A DNA stretch of 26,024 bases from Deltaproteobacteria bacterium (lineage in GTDB: Bacteria > Desulfobacterota > Syntrophia > Syntrophales > UBA5619): the NCBI GenBank assembly GCA_026388345.1, contig JAPLJY010000085.1:1-26024 (forward strand), written 5' to 3'. Positions 1-7,920 of the stretch are shown here, one piece after another (the first letter of the stretch is position 1; each line of letters starts with the position of its first letter). The notes beneath the pieces were generated by a model. It did not search any database. It saw nothing but the letters and a program-made list of their open reading frames with translations, and was not told where the DNA came from. Both the position numbers and the translations under genes were made by a program.

Positions 1-89
1 TCGAACTGGTGGTCTCCAGAGAAAAAGAGCTGGCCGGAGTGAAGTTACAGCAATTCATCCTGACCTGTGTCATGAAAAAAGGGATATGA
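1..89 (+). CDS. pilN: PilN C-terminal end (partial)
   Basis: An open frame enters from the left edge in the third reading frame, first complete codon at base 3, and encodes 28 residues ending in LTCVMKKGI before TGA at 87-89. It stops 4 bp before pilO. In type IV pilus operons the gene directly before pilO is pilN, which encodes the inner-membrane partner of PilO. The short tail has no diagnostic motif of its own, so the name rests on gene order. Confidence 0.7.
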   Translation, partial: ELVVSREKELAGVKLQQFILTCVMKKGI

Positions 90-93
90 ACCT

Positions 94-780
94 ATGGACA
101 TCAATGTCGATGACCTGAAGAAACTTTCCCTCAAGATGAAGACGCTGATCGTTTTCCTGATCTGTCTCCTCCTGGGCTATTTCTATTATATGTTCTTCTT
201 TCAGGCAATCCTTGCGAAGCAAATGGCCCTCGATACCAAGCTGACGGAGTTGCAGCAGCAGATTGTGGAGAAGGAAAAGGTGGTGGCACAACTCGACCGG
301 TATATCCGGGAAGTCAATTTGCTGAGGGAGTCCTTCAAGCTGGCCCTGCTGAAACTTCCCAATGCGCGGGAGATCGCAGGGCTTCTCGCGTCGGTGGTTC
401 TCTCCGGTGAAGAAGCCGGCGTGAATTTCCTCCTGTTTGAACCGAAACCCCCGGAGCCGAAACCGCCGGCGGTGAAGCCAGGCGCCCCCCCGAAGCCTAC
501 TGATGCCAAGGCGCCGCCTGCGATACCGGCTGACGCCAAGGCCCCACCTGTAAAACCGGCCGTACCGGAGAAGTTTTATGATGAGATCCCCATCAAGGTG
601 CAGATTGCCGGTAGTTTCCACAATACGGTGTCCTTCTATGCAAAGATTGCCAAACTGCCCCGGATCGTCAATGTTGAGGAGATCACCATGGGGGATGCAA
701 AGGATGTGAAGGGCAAAGGGCAGATCGTCCGAACCTCCTGCACCGTAAAAACCTATATGTTTGTGGATAAAAAACCATGA
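94..780 (+). CDS. pilO: type IV pilus inner-membrane alignment protein PilO
   Basis: This 228-residue protein is a bitopic inner-membrane component of the type IV pilus alignment subcomplex. PilO pairs with PilN and links the cytoplasmic PilM ring to PilP and PilQ. A short cytoplasmic N-terminus is followed by one membrane helix at about residues 18-39, a predicted coiled coil at about 43-75, and a periplasmic domain ending in the family-typical FYDEIPIKVQIAGSFH and LPRIVNVEEI segments. Residues about 116-158 are a Pro/Lys/Ala-rich stretch containing the repeated unit DAKAPP. It interrupts the usual LFEP-to-FYDEIP join and looks like an inserted flexible linker. The ATG lies 4 bp after pilN. 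The TGA overlaps the pilP ATG (ATGA), which implies translational coupling. Confidence 0.93.
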   Translation: MDINVDDLKKLSLKMKTLIVFLICLLLGYFYYMFFFQAILAKQMALDTKLTELQQQIVEKEKVVAQLDRYIREVNLLRESFKLALLKLPNAREIAGLLASVVLSGEEAGVNFLLFEPKPPEPKPPAVKPGAPPKPTDAKAPPAIPADAKAPPVKPAVPEKFYDEIPIKVQIAGSFHNTVSFYAKIAKLPRIVNVEEITMGDAKDVKGKGQIVRTSCTVKTYMFVDKKP

Positions 781-1379
781 TGAGACGGCATTTCATATCC
801 GTTGTGATGGGTGGCGTCCTGGTCCTTTTACTTGCCGGAGGGACAGGCACGCCTGGACTCCGGGCTGCTGAAGGGGACACCTTGCGGCAAGGTGTCCCCA
901 CCCTTCCTCCCGCTGCACCGGCGGGCGGTTCCGCTGGACCTTTGGCAAAGCCGATTCCCGTTGCAGCCCTGCCGCCGGCTCCGACCTACGTGTATAATGC
1001 GGCTGGGAAACCGGATCCCTTCAAGCCATTCATGGAAACGGAGCCGGCTCTGAAAACGAAGAAGGAAGAAGAGCTGAAAAAGAAGATAGTGAAAAAGAGC
1101 GGGCCTATTTCGCCGCTTCAACAGACGGATATCGGGCAGTTCCGCCTCGTCGGGATCGCCGGCGATCAGAACAGGTGTGTGGCGATTGTCGAGGATGGGG
1201 TCGCAAAGAGATACTATCCCCTTTTTGTCGGGACCTATATCGGCCTGAACGGAGGCCGGGTTGCCGCGATCCTGCCCGACCGCGTGATTGTAGAGGAAAA
1301 GGCCGAAAAGCAGGCCAAAAAGGCGCAGATCAGACGCATGACTGTAATGCTTCACAAGGAAGAAGAGGGGAAACCATGA
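777..1379 (+). CDS. pilP: type IV pilus assembly protein PilP
   Basis: PilP is the periplasmic link between PilN/PilO and the secretin PilQ. The 200-residue product has an N-terminal hydrophobic export signal (residues about 5-22) and a Pro/Ala-rich linker. It then has the family-typical YNAAGKPDPFKPF segment (about 74-86) and a C-terminal beta domain with QFRLVGIAG, VGTYIGLNGGRVAAI and DRVIVEE. Many PilP proteins are lipoproteins, but no lipobox cysteine is present here, so export by ordinary signal peptidase is inferred. The start overlaps pilO and the stop overlaps pilQ. A perfect 27-bp palindrome at 873-899 lies in frame just after the signal peptide and encodes EGDTLRQGVP; see the repeat entry. 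ATG at 780 is an alternative start one codon later. Confidence 0.92.
   Translation: MMRRHFISVVMGGVLVLLLAGGTGTPGLRAAEGDTLRQGVPTLPPAAPAGGSAGPLAKPIPVAALPPAPTYVYNAAGKPDPFKPFMETEPALKTKKEEELKKKIVKKSGPISPLQQTDIGQFRLVGIAGDQNRCVAIVEDGVAKRYYPLFVGTYIGLNGGRVAAILPDRVIVEEKAEKQAKKAQIRRMTVMLHKEEEGKP
873..899. repeat. REP-like palindrome inside pilP
   Basis: Two perfect 12-bp inverted arms (873-884 and 888-899) flank the 3-nt centre CGG. The outer ends are GGGGACA and TGTCCCC. The same 12-3-12 plan and ends recur at 8944-8970, and related ends occur at 15072-15101. This suggests a dispersed repetitive extragenic palindrome-type family, here sitting in frame in a coding region. The family assignment is inference. 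Confidence 0.6.
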
Positions 1380-3103
1380 GACGGGCAATACAGCGGGCAG
1401 GGCTTGTTTTATTAATGATGATCATGACGGCAATCCTTCCGTCTGTGCGGGAAGCGCCGGCCGCGGCGCCGGATGCGGCCGCGGTGAACATCAGTGCGGG
1501 CTACCTGGAAAACGTCACCTTCGAGAGGCTGCCGGGAAAGGAACGGGTCACCCTGGCGGTAACGAAGCTCTCCGGGGTGACGGTCGAGAATCAGCCCGGC
1601 AATGCGGTTCTGGTCCGGATGGAAAACCTCTTCGTTCCCGAGGGGCTCCGGCGTCCCCTCAGTGATGCGGCCCTGTCCAATATCATCCGGGTGACGCCCG
1701 TTCAGAAAACGGCCGACGGCCGGTCGTGGGTTATCGCGCAGATCGATCTGAAACAGAAAGTCCCCTACAGCGTCCGGCAGGAGGGGATGAATGTCCTCAT
1801 CGATTTCAATGTGACCTCCCTTCCATCGACCGCGGAGTCTGTGCCGGCAATGGCGACCCCGGAAGTGGCGCCCGGAGCGGTACGGCAGACGTCGCAGACG
1901 CCGCCTGTCGAATCGGCGGCAAAGGCCGGAAATGAGGCGGAGAAGACCGCGGCGGTTGAACCCGGGAAGAAGTTCGGTTCCGGTTCCCGGATCTTCCTCG
2001 ATGTCCAGGAAGCCGATATCAAGGCCGTATTGCGCCTGCTCGCCGAACAGGGAAAGGTCAGCATCGTCTCCGGCGACGAGGTTAAAGGAAACGTGACCCT
2101 CCATATGAAGGATGTGCCCTGGGAGCAGGCTCTCCGTACCCTCCTGGATCTCAAGGGGCTCGACCAGAGAAGGGAGGGTGATATCATTACGGTGATCACC
2201 CTCGACCGGAAGAAGAAGGATGAAGCCGACCGCCTGGCCGCCGAGGCGGCGCTGCAAAAAGCCGAGGATGAGAGGAAGGTGCGGGAGCAGAAGCAGAACG
2301 TCGAGCAGGGTAAACTCCGGCAGATCGTGATCGAGGCGAAGATCGTCGAGGTGACCACGAACTTCTCCCGTGAGATGGGGATCCGCTGGGGCGCCGGCTA
2401 TCAGGGAGGCGTGGGCGGCGTCGATTACGGCCTCGGCTTCAGCAACAGCAGCTCTGGTGCCGTGACGTCCGTTGGAAGCGGTATCGGTCTCACCGGCAGC
2501 AACGTTGCCGTGAATTTTCCATCCGCTACCGCCCTGGCGCCGGCCCTTGGCCTGGTCCTCGGGACCAGCAGGATGGTCCTGGATGCCAAGCTCTCCGCCC
2601 TGGAAACGACGGGCGACGGCAAGATCATCTCCTCGCCCAAGGTGACGACGCTGGAGAACGAGAAAGCGACGATCTGGCAGGGGAAGAAGATTCCCGTGGT
2701 CACGCCGGCAACCAATACGAGCCCGGCCACGGTCCGTTACGAGGATGCCGACCTCCGCCTCGTGGTTACACCGAAGATCACGCCGAAGGTTGCCCCCAGG
2801 GAGGACGACCGGATCTCCCTGGAGATCGATGCGACGAACAAGGACGTCGACGATTCCCTCAGCGTCATGGGGAATCCGGCGATCAACAACAGCGGCGTAA
2901 CCTCCAAGGTCGTCGTCAAAGACGGTGATACCATTGTCGTGGGAGGAATTTACAAGACAACGGAAACATTTGGCAAGGACGGCGTCCCCTTTTTCTCCGA
3001 TATCCCCTATCTCGGCTGGCTGTTCAAGTACGAGACCAAAGTGAAGACTACGCGGGAGATCCTCATGTTCATCACCCCGCGGATCATCAAGGATACGTTC
3101 TAA
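1376..3103 (+). CDS. pilQ: type IV pilus secretin PilQ
   Basis: PilQ is the outer-membrane secretin through which the type IV pilus passes. The 575-residue protein has a signal peptide (about 1-31), an AMIN-like beta domain (about 38-145), a low-complexity Ala/Pro/Glu linker (about 150-200) and an STN/secretin N0 domain (about 204-277). A charged helical segment (about 278-312) precedes the secretin core (about 315-575). The core shows IVIEAKIVEV, the GKIISSPKVTTLENEKA strand and the C-terminal signature VPFFSDIPYLGWLF followed by EILMFITPRII. An open frame extends 5' into pilP, but the ATG at 1376 overlaps the pilP stop and starts the signal peptide. It is the last gene of the pil block, before a strong terminator. 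Confidence 0.95.
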   Translation: MRRAIQRAGLVLLMMIMTAILPSVREAPAAAPDAAAVNISAGYLENVTFERLPGKERVTLAVTKLSGVTVENQPGNAVLVRMENLFVPEGLRRPLSDAALSNIIRVTPVQKTADGRSWVIAQIDLKQKVPYSVRQEGMNVLIDFNVTSLPSTAESVPAMATPEVAPGAVRQTSQTPPVESAAKAGNEAEKTAAVEPGKKFGSGSRIFLDVQEADIKAVLRLLAEQGKVSIVSGDEVKGNVTLHMKDVPWEQALRTLLDLKGLDQRREGDIITVITLDRKKKDEADRLAAEAALQKAEDERKVREQKQNVEQGKLRQIVIEAKIVEVTTNFSREMGIRWGAGYQGGVGGVDYGLGFSNSSSGAVTSVGSGIGLTGSNVAVNFPSATALAPALGLVLGTSRMVLDAKLSALETTGDGKIISSPKVTTLENEKATIWQGKKIPVVTPATNTSPATVRYEDADLRLVVTPKITPKVAPREDDRISLEIDATNKDVDDSLSVMGNPAINNSGVTSKVVVKDGDTIVVGGIYKTTETFGKDGVPFFSDIPYLGWLFKYETKVKTTREILMFITPRIIKDTF

Positions 3104-3130
3104 AACAGGGCGAACACGGTCATAACGGCA

Positions 3131-3182
3131 CTGAACGGAAAAGGGGCGGCGCGGGCCGCCCCTTTTCCGTTCAGGGGTTTTT
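3131..3182 (+). terminator. intrinsic terminator after pilQ
   Basis: A perfect 20-bp inverted repeat (3131-3150 with 3155-3174, loop GCGG) lies 27 bp after the pilQ stop. GGG and then five to six T residues follow. The stem is very GC-rich at its apex. It should end the pil transcript, although the GGG between stem and T-run is not ideal. Confidence 0.8.
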
Positions 3183-3202
3183 CAGGAAAAGGAGGTGCAA
3201 CA

Positions 3203-3589
3203 ATGGTGAAGATCGCCGTGTCTGCGGGTCTTCTAACGCTCCTTCTCGCGGCTGTGCCGGACGACGGCCTGGCCTTCCGGTGCGGAAGCGGCCTCGTGAT
3301 CGAAGGGGATCGCACGGGGAAGGTGCTCATCGAATGCGGTCCTCCGACATCCAAGGAGGTAGCGGGGGCGAAGACCACCGGAAAATCCCAGACGGCCCGT
3401 GGGAAAAAGACGCGGAAGTCTTCGGAACCGGGGACTCACCGCGAAAATTCCGGGAAGGTGGAGAGGTGGTTCTACAACTGCGGGGAGCATGACTTTGTCT
3501 ATATCCTGACCTTCGAGGGAGGCGTCCTGACGAAGGAGGAGACGAAAGGTTACGGCAAAGGGCGCTCCGACTGTCAGGGGAGACGGTAA
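3203..3589 (+). CDS. exported DUF2845-family protein
   Basis: This 128-residue protein has a signal peptide (about 1-24, cleavage after GLA), so the mature chain begins FRCGSG. The mature part matches my recollection of the DUF2845 pattern: FRCGSGLVIEGD, a CGPP motif, then VERWFYNCG, DFVYILTFEGG and a GYGKGRSDC end. Three of the cysteines sit in these conserved blocks. A basic Lys/Thr-rich loop (about 56-80) separates the two halves. No enzymatic function is known to me for the family. The start has a strong ribosome site (AAGGAGG, 7 bp upstream). It lies just after the pilQ terminator and no promoter was identified for it, so it may depend on readthrough. Confidence 0.8.
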   Translation: MVKIAVSAGLLTLLLAAVPDDGLAFRCGSGLVIEGDRTGKVLIECGPPTSKEVAGAKTTGKSQTARGKKTRKSSEPGTHRENSGKVERWFYNCGEHDFVYILTFEGGVLTKEETKGYGKGRSDCQGRR

Positions 3590-3605
3590 ACGCCCGTTTT
3601 CGTTC

Positions 3606-3634
3606 TTGACACACTCTTGCGGGCTGTGTTAGCG
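3606..3634 (+). promoter_or_regulatory. candidate sigma70 promoter for the TPR-pepP-gcvH operon
   Basis: A perfect -35 box TTGACA (3606-3611) is followed after 17 bp by TTAGCG (3629-3634), a poor -10 box. It lies in the gap after the DUF2845 gene and upstream of the TPR gene at 3696. The -35 and position support it; the -10 weakens it. Confidence 0.4.
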
Positions 3635-3695
3635 TTCAATCCACTTTCGACTCTAATTTGCCAACATGCCGGAAATATTGAAAAGAAGATGACTC

Positions 3696-4364
3696 ATGGA
3701 TGAAAATGACCGCCAGGAGCGAAAGTCGTTCCTCTCGCAGATGGAGGCGTATTTCGGACGGAATGAAGTGCAGGCGGTCCTGAATCTGGCCCAGGCGAGA
3801 CTGAAACGGGCCCCGGGGGATCTTGATGCCCGTATTATGATCTGCCGTGTCTGGCTTTTGCAGGGGAGGCTCGACGAGGCCAGGGACATGCTGAATGAAA
3901 TGGAGGAGATCCTCGCGAGCTTCTCCCATGTTTATGCCTGTATGGGGGATATCTGCATGAAAAGGGGGATGCGCGAAGCCGCGGAGGATTATTACGGAAA
4001 ACTCAAGGTCCTGAATCCCGGTGCGGCCCCGGCCCGGGATATGCCGGAGAGGCTCAAAGGCATCGAAGAACTTCACGAAACGGACGAGGAAGGGGAAACG
4101 GAGGAAAACGCCGGGATTCCCTCCGGCTTCCAGACGGTGACCCTCGCCGAACTTTATATCCGGCAGGGCCATTTCCTGCCGGCGGAAGAGGTCCTGGAGA
4201 AGATCATCGGCGGGGACCCGCAAAACGAGAAAGCGGCCGCGCTGCTCACAGAAGTCCGGGAACAGCTCCGCCGGGCGGTCTCTGCGCAGCCGGATGCGGG
4301 GGTCATCGCCGAACTTTCGCGCTGGCTGGACAATATCGGCAGGTTGCGCGGCCATGCGGCATGA
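3696..4364 (+). CDS. tetratricopeptide-repeat protein, function unknown
   Basis: This 222-residue soluble protein has no signal peptide or membrane segment. It is made of helical TPR-like repeats: about 27-60 (VLNLAQARLKRAPGDLDARI), about 62-125 (LQGRLDEARDMLNEME, MREAAEDYYGKLKVLNPG), and about 147-185 after an acidic linker (EETDEEGETEEN-like, about 130-143). TPR arrays hold protein partners, so an adaptor role is likely, but no partner can be named. Its stop codon overlaps the next gene (aminopeptidase, ATG at 4354) by 11 bp, so the two are probably translationally coupled. It is the first gene after the candidate promoter at 3606. Confidence 0.8.
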   Translation: MDENDRQERKSFLSQMEAYFGRNEVQAVLNLAQARLKRAPGDLDARIMICRVWLLQGRLDEARDMLNEMEEILASFSHVYACMGDICMKRGMREAAEDYYGKLKVLNPGAAPARDMPERLKGIEELHETDEEGETEENAGIPSGFQTVTLAELYIRQGHFLPAEEVLEKIIGGDPQNEKAAALLTEVREQLRRAVSAQPDAGVIAELSRWLDNIGRLRGHAA

Positions 4365-5433
4365 TCCCTTCCCATGCGCGGATCGGGTGGGCCGCCTGCG
4401 TTCGGGATTTCCGGAAACGGACGCCCTGCTCATTCTAAGTGAAAAGAATATCCGCTACCTGACCGGTTTCACCGGCGGTGATGGGGCTCTGATGGCCGGT
4501 CCGGACTGGCTGACGCTCTTGGTGGACGGGCGGTATGTGACCCAGGCGCGGGCCGAAGCCCGGGGTGCGGAGATCTTTGAATTCCGCAAACGTGCGGATG
4601 GGATCGTGGGGGTGGCCCGGCGACATGGGGCCCGATCGATCGGTTTCGAATCGTCCGTTCTTACGGTTGCGGAATACCTGAGGCTGAAGGAGTCGCTTCC
4701 GGAGGCGTCGTTTCTGCCCCTACCCTTGGGTTTCGAATTTCTCCGGGCCGTCAAGGATGAGGCGGAGATCGACCGGATCAGGGAGGCGGCGCGAATCGCC
4801 GGAGAGGCCTTAGCAGGCCTCCGGGAGATGATCCGGCCGGGTGTCCGGGAGAAGGAGATCGCCCTCGAACTGGAATACCGGATGCGCCGCGGCGGGGCGG
4901 ATCAGGTTTCCTTTGAAACGATCGTCGCGGCGGGGGCCAATTCGGCCCTTCCCCATGCGACGCCGGGGTGCCGTGCGATCGCGGATGGGGATTGCGTGAT
5001 GATCGACTATGGGGCGGTCTGCGGCGGGTACCATTCGGATGAGACCTGTACGTTTGTTGTGGGGCGGGTGTCGGAACGTCAGCGGGAGGTTTACCGGCTC
5101 GTGCTGGAGGCCCATGACCGGGCGATCCGGGCGATCCGGGCGGGCGTTTCCTGCGGGGAGATCGACCGCATCGCCCGGTCGCATCTCGACGAGGCGGGGC
5201 TGGGAAGTTCGTTTTCTCACGGCACCGGCCACGGCGTGGGGCTGGATGTCCATGAGGCGCCGCGCCTGGCTGCAGGCAGAGAAGAGACCCTCCGGGCCGG
5301 CATGGTGGTCACCGTCGAGCCGGGGACATATCTCCCCGGCGTCTGGGGGATCCGGATCGAGGATACGGTTCTCGTGACGGAGAAGGGCTGTGAGATCCTG
5401 ACGCAGACATCGAAGGATTTGACGGTGATATAG
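4354..5433 (+). CDS. pepP: M24-family Xaa-Pro aminopeptidase
   Basis: This 359-residue cytoplasmic metallopeptidase would remove N-terminal residues before proline. A creatinase-like N-terminal domain (about 5-130) is followed by the pita-bread M24 domain (about 135-350). All five expected dimetal ligands are visible: Asp218 (MIDYG), Asp229 (HSDET), His293 ([12 protein letters not shown]), Glu322 (VEPGTY) and Glu336 (IRIEDTV), with His201 in the PHATPG segment. The open frame could start at 4294 within the TPR gene, but ATG 4354 gives the usual length for short bacterial PepP/PepQ/YpdF proteins. Which of these names applies cannot be decided from the sequence. It sits 39 bp upstream of gcvH. 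Confidence 0.92.
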   Translation: MRHDPFPCADRVGRLRSGFPETDALLILSEKNIRYLTGFTGGDGALMAGPDWLTLLVDGRYVTQARAEARGAEIFEFRKRADGIVGVARRHGARSIGFESSVLTVAEYLRLKESLPEASFLPLPLGFEFLRAVKDEAEIDRIREAARIAGEALAGLREMIRPGVREKEIALELEYRMRRGGADQVSFETIVAAGANSALPHATPGCRAIADGDCVMIDYGAVCGGYHSDETCTFVVGRVSERQREVYRLVLEAHDRAIRAIRAGVSCGEIDRIARSHLDEAGLGSSFSHGTGHGVGLDVHEAPRLAAGREETLRAGMVVTVEPGTYLPGVWGIRIEDTVLVTEKGCEILTQTSKDLTVI

Positions 5434-5472
5434 GTTGCAGGCAAAATTTCTTGAAGAACAGGATGCCATGAT

Positions 5473-5871
5473 ATGAAATTAATTCCGGATGATCTTCTGT
5501 ACAGTCGGGAGCATGTCTGGGTGCGGGTGGAGGGCGATCTGGCCACCATCGGGATCACGGACCATGCCCAGGAGAAATTAGGAGAGATCCTTTCGCTGGA
5601 TCTTCCCGCAGCCGATTCCTACGTCGAGCGGGATGAGCCGTTCGGCAGCATCGAATCGGCGAAAGCGGTGATCGAGCTCATCTCGCCGGTCAGCGGGGTG
5701 GTCATCAGCGTCAACGAGGATATTACGGATGAAATCGGGGTCATCAACAGCGATCCCCATGACACCGGGTGGATGATCATCGTGGCTCTGGAGGATCCGG
5801 AAGAGTTGGATGCCCTCCTGGATGTGAGGGGATATCAGGAGTTTGTGATTCAGGAAGCGGAGGTCGACTGA
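5473..5871 (+). CDS. gcvH: glycine cleavage system H protein (lipoyl carrier)
   Basis: GcvH carries a lipoyl arm that shuttles the aminomethyl group in glycine cleavage; in many bacteria it is also the first acceptor in lipoyl assembly. The 132-residue product has the normal length. It shows the start motif YSREHVWV, the [15 protein letters not shown] block and the lipoylation site [10 protein letters not shown], with Lys64 as the modified lysine (the family usually has ESVKA). No gcvT or gcvP gene occurs in the window. The next gene, 6 bp downstream, is an octanoyl/lipoyl transferase, so GcvH may serve here mainly as the lipoyl donor protein. That role is inference. Confidence 0.95.
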   Translation: MKLIPDDLLYSREHVWVRVEGDLATIGITDHAQEKLGEILSLDLPAADSYVERDEPFGSIESAKAVIELISPVSGVVISVNEDITDEIGVINSDPHDTGWMIIVALEDPEELDALLDVRGYQEFVIQEAEVD

Positions 5872-5877
5872 ATCGCC

Positions 5878-6714
5878 GTGGAGGAATGGAGGATTCTCCC
5901 TTTCCAAAAGGCCCGCGCCGTGGAGAACATGGCCGTCGATGAGGCCGTCTTCCGGGAAAACATCCGTAAAAAGGCCCCGACGCTCCGTTTCTACGGCTGG
6001 CGGGTTCCCGCCCTCTCCATCGGCTATTTTCAGGATTATGAAAAAGAGGTCGACAGCGAGGCCTGCCGGAGGTTCGGCGTGGATATCATCCGGCGTCCGA
6101 CGGGCGGGAAGGCCGTCCTGCATGAACAGGAACTGACCTATGCCGTGATCGCCGGCGCGGATTCGCCCCTCTTCCCTCCGGATATCCTGAAAACCTATCG
6201 TGTGATCAGCAACTGTATCGCGAAAGGGCTGGCCGAAGTCGGTATCCGGGCGGAGATGAAGGCGGACGGGAGGCAGGCGCCGGGCGGGACGCTCCGTTCT
6301 TCGTGCTTTTTCTTTCCCTCCCGCTACGAGCTCCTCGTCGGCGGACGGAAAATCTGCGGATCCGCGCAGATGAGGTCCCGCGGCGTCTTCCTGCAGCACG
6401 GGTCGCTGCTCCTAAGGTTTGATCCCCTTCGGACCTGCGCCGTCATGCTGCCCCACCGGGATCTGGAAAGAGATGCCGATCTGCTGCGGAATTCGGTCAC
6501 CTCCGTCGGGGAGCAGGCGGGGCCGCTTATCGACGAGGAAAACCTCTGCCGTGTTCTCCGGGAGGGATTCGAACAGACGCTGGGCATCCGGATCCGGGAA
6601 GGGCCATTGACGCCGGAGGAGGAGGGGCTCAGGGACGAACTGATGATGAAGAAATACGGCAGCGAGGGCTGGAACAGGGAAGGGAGAAAGAGCGAATGGA
6701 TATCGGGTCTTTGA
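5878..6714 (+). CDS. lipM: LipM-type octanoyltransferase / lipoate-protein ligase family
   Basis: This 278-residue member of the BPL/LplA/LipB fold family is predicted to attach an octanoyl or lipoyl group to GcvH. It shows RRPTGGKAVLHEQELTYAV (about 72-90), the lysine motif GRKICGSAQMR (Lys158) and LQHGSLLL (about 172-179). Cys143 in SSCFFFPSRYEL matches the position of the catalytic cysteine of Bacillus LipM octanoyltransferases, which true LplA ligases lack; hence LipM is preferred. The start is GTG, 6 bp after the gcvH stop, with GGAGG inside the end of gcvH as a possible ribosome site. The 3' end overlaps the next gene by 19 bp. A lipoate ligase activity remains possible. Confidence 0.85.
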   Translation: MEEWRILPFQKARAVENMAVDEAVFRENIRKKAPTLRFYGWRVPALSIGYFQDYEKEVDSEACRRFGVDIIRRPTGGKAVLHEQELTYAVIAGADSPLFPPDILKTYRVISNCIAKGLAEVGIRAEMKADGRQAPGGTLRSSCFFFPSRYELLVGGRKICGSAQMRSRGVFLQHGSLLLRFDPLRTCAVMLPHRDLERDADLLRNSVTSVGEQAGPLIDEENLCRVLREGFEQTLGIRIREGPLTPEEEGLRDELMMKKYGSEGWNREGRKSEWISGL

Positions 6715-7760
6715 TCAAAGAGGAGGTCCTCGCCCAGAAGGCCTATGCGGTGGAGAATACCGCCTGCCCGGTCAAGCTGGATGCCAACGAGAATCCGCTG
6801 TCGATTCCCGGATCTCTCTGGGAGCCGTTCGCGGCCCGGCTCGCCTCCGTTTCCCTGAACCGTTATCCCGAAGCCGGTTCCCCCGCGCTGGTTGCCCGCT
6901 TTGCGGAGGCCTTCGGTGTCGGGAGGGACCAGGTCATGATCGGCAACGGATCGGACGAACTGATCCAGATTCTCTGCACGGCCGTCGCCCGGCCCGGGGC
7001 GGAGGTGATGATCCCGATTCCCACTTTTGCGATGTACCGGATCGCCGCCCGGAACGCCGGCATGGAGGTCGCGGCGGTTCCGCTCGACGGGGGGTTCGAT
7101 CTCGATCTCGCAGCCATGCGGGAGCGGATTTCGGCCCATTCCCCGGCGCTGACCTTCCTCGCCTGGCCCAACAACCCGACGGGCAACTGCTTCAGCCGCG
7201 AGCGGATCGAGGCGATCCTCCGGGAGTGGCCGGGAATCGTCGTCGTCGATGAGGCCTATTTCCATTTTTCCGGGCAGACCTTCCTGCCGCTCCTCGGCCG
7301 GCATGAGAACCTGGTCATCCTCCGGACCCTCTCCAAGGTGGGGTTCGCCGCGATGCGGATCGGCCTGCTCATCGGCCCCCCGGCCCTGATTCACGAGCTC
7401 GACAAGGTGCGACTTCCTTACAACATGAACGCCATGTCGCAGGCGGCCGCCGGGTTCTACCTCGACCACGAGGAGACCTTCCTGAAGCAGGCGGAGGAGA
7501 TCCGCCGCTGGCGCGGCGAGCTCTTCGCGGCTTTGAAATCGATTCCGGGAGTCGATCCCCGGCCGACGGATGCAAATTTTATTTTTTTTCATTGCGATTT
7601 TGATGCGGATCGCGTATACATCGGCCTGATGGAGCGGGGCGTTCTGATCAAGAACTTCAACGCCCCCGGGACGATGAGAAACTTCATGCGCGTCACCGTG
7701 GGAACCCGCGAAGAGAACGGCAGGTTTATAGAGGTGTTGAAGGACATTATAGCGAAGTAA
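6696..7760 (+). CDS. hisC: histidinol-phosphate aminotransferase family (HisC-like)
   Basis: This 354-residue fold-type I PLP aminotransferase has the length and motifs of HisC, which converts imidazole acetol-phosphate to histidinol-phosphate. Visible blocks are KLDANENPL (about 27-35), NGSDELI (84-90), NPTGN (160-164), VVVDEAYFHFS (Asp185, Tyr188) and the PLP lysine segment LRTLSKVGFAAMRIG (Lys214, Arg221). No other his gene is nearby, so a role in other amino acid transamination cannot be excluded. Its start overlaps lipM by 19 bp and has a purine-rich AGGGAG site upstream. A terminator follows 30 bp after the stop. Confidence 0.9.
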   Translation: MDIGSLIKEEVLAQKAYAVENTACPVKLDANENPLSIPGSLWEPFAARLASVSLNRYPEAGSPALVARFAEAFGVGRDQVMIGNGSDELIQILCTAVARPGAEVMIPIPTFAMYRIAARNAGMEVAAVPLDGGFDLDLAAMRERISAHSPALTFLAWPNNPTGNCFSRERIEAILREWPGIVVVDEAYFHFSGQTFLPLLGRHENLVILRTLSKVGFAAMRIGLLIGPPALIHELDKVRLPYNMNAMSQAAAGFYLDHEETFLKQAEEIRRWRGELFAALKSIPGVDPRPTDANFIFFHCDFDADRVYIGLMERGVLIKNFNAPGTMRNFMRVTVGTREENGRFIEVLKDIIAK

Positions 7761-7790
7761 GGAGCGTGGTACACATATAGGCGACAGCAA

Positions 7791-7842
7791 GGGTAGTTTA
7801 CGGCACAGAACATAAAGTGTGGCGCCGTACTGCCCTTTTTTT
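7791..7842 (+). terminator. intrinsic terminator after hisC
   Basis: A stem forms between 7791-7804 and 7824-7835. It has one G:T pair, a two-base bulge and an inner CACA/TGTG extension. It is followed directly by seven T residues (7836-7842). It closes the TPR-to-hisC operon and separates it from rpsU. Confidence 0.85.
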
Positions 7843-7869
7843 ATGCCGGTTTTTCATCGGAGATGGGTC

Positions 7870-7875
7870 TATTAT
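7870..7875 (+). promoter_or_regulatory. possible -10 box for rpsU
   Basis: TATTAT lies between the upstream terminator and rpsU, about 45 bp before the start codon. A promoter must exist here because the gene follows a strong terminator. No good -35 is visible at the proper spacing, so this is only a candidate. Confidence 0.25.
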
Positions 7876-7920
7876 GGAGAGAGGACGTCAAAATCAAGAG
7901 CGAAGAAAAGGAGAAGGAAT

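Noticed and set aside
1175..1375. Start of pilQ inside pilP.
   Set aside because: The signal peptide begins at ATG 1376, which overlaps the pilP stop as in the pilO-pilP pair.
5119..5146. Tandem GGGCGATCC units in the aminopeptidase gene.
   Set aside because: They simply encode RAIRAIRAG within a helix of the conserved domain; two units are not a meaningful array.
5323..5345. GCCGGGGA/TCCCCGGC inverted repeat in the aminopeptidase gene, with a GGGGACA end.
   Set aside because: It encodes the conserved EPGTYLPG segment of M24 peptidases, so the bases are fixed by the protein; arms are only 8 bp with a 6-nt centre.
7819..7920. N-terminal extension of rpsU to 7819.
   Set aside because: It lies within the hisC terminator hairpin, has no ribosome site and adds residues not found in S21.
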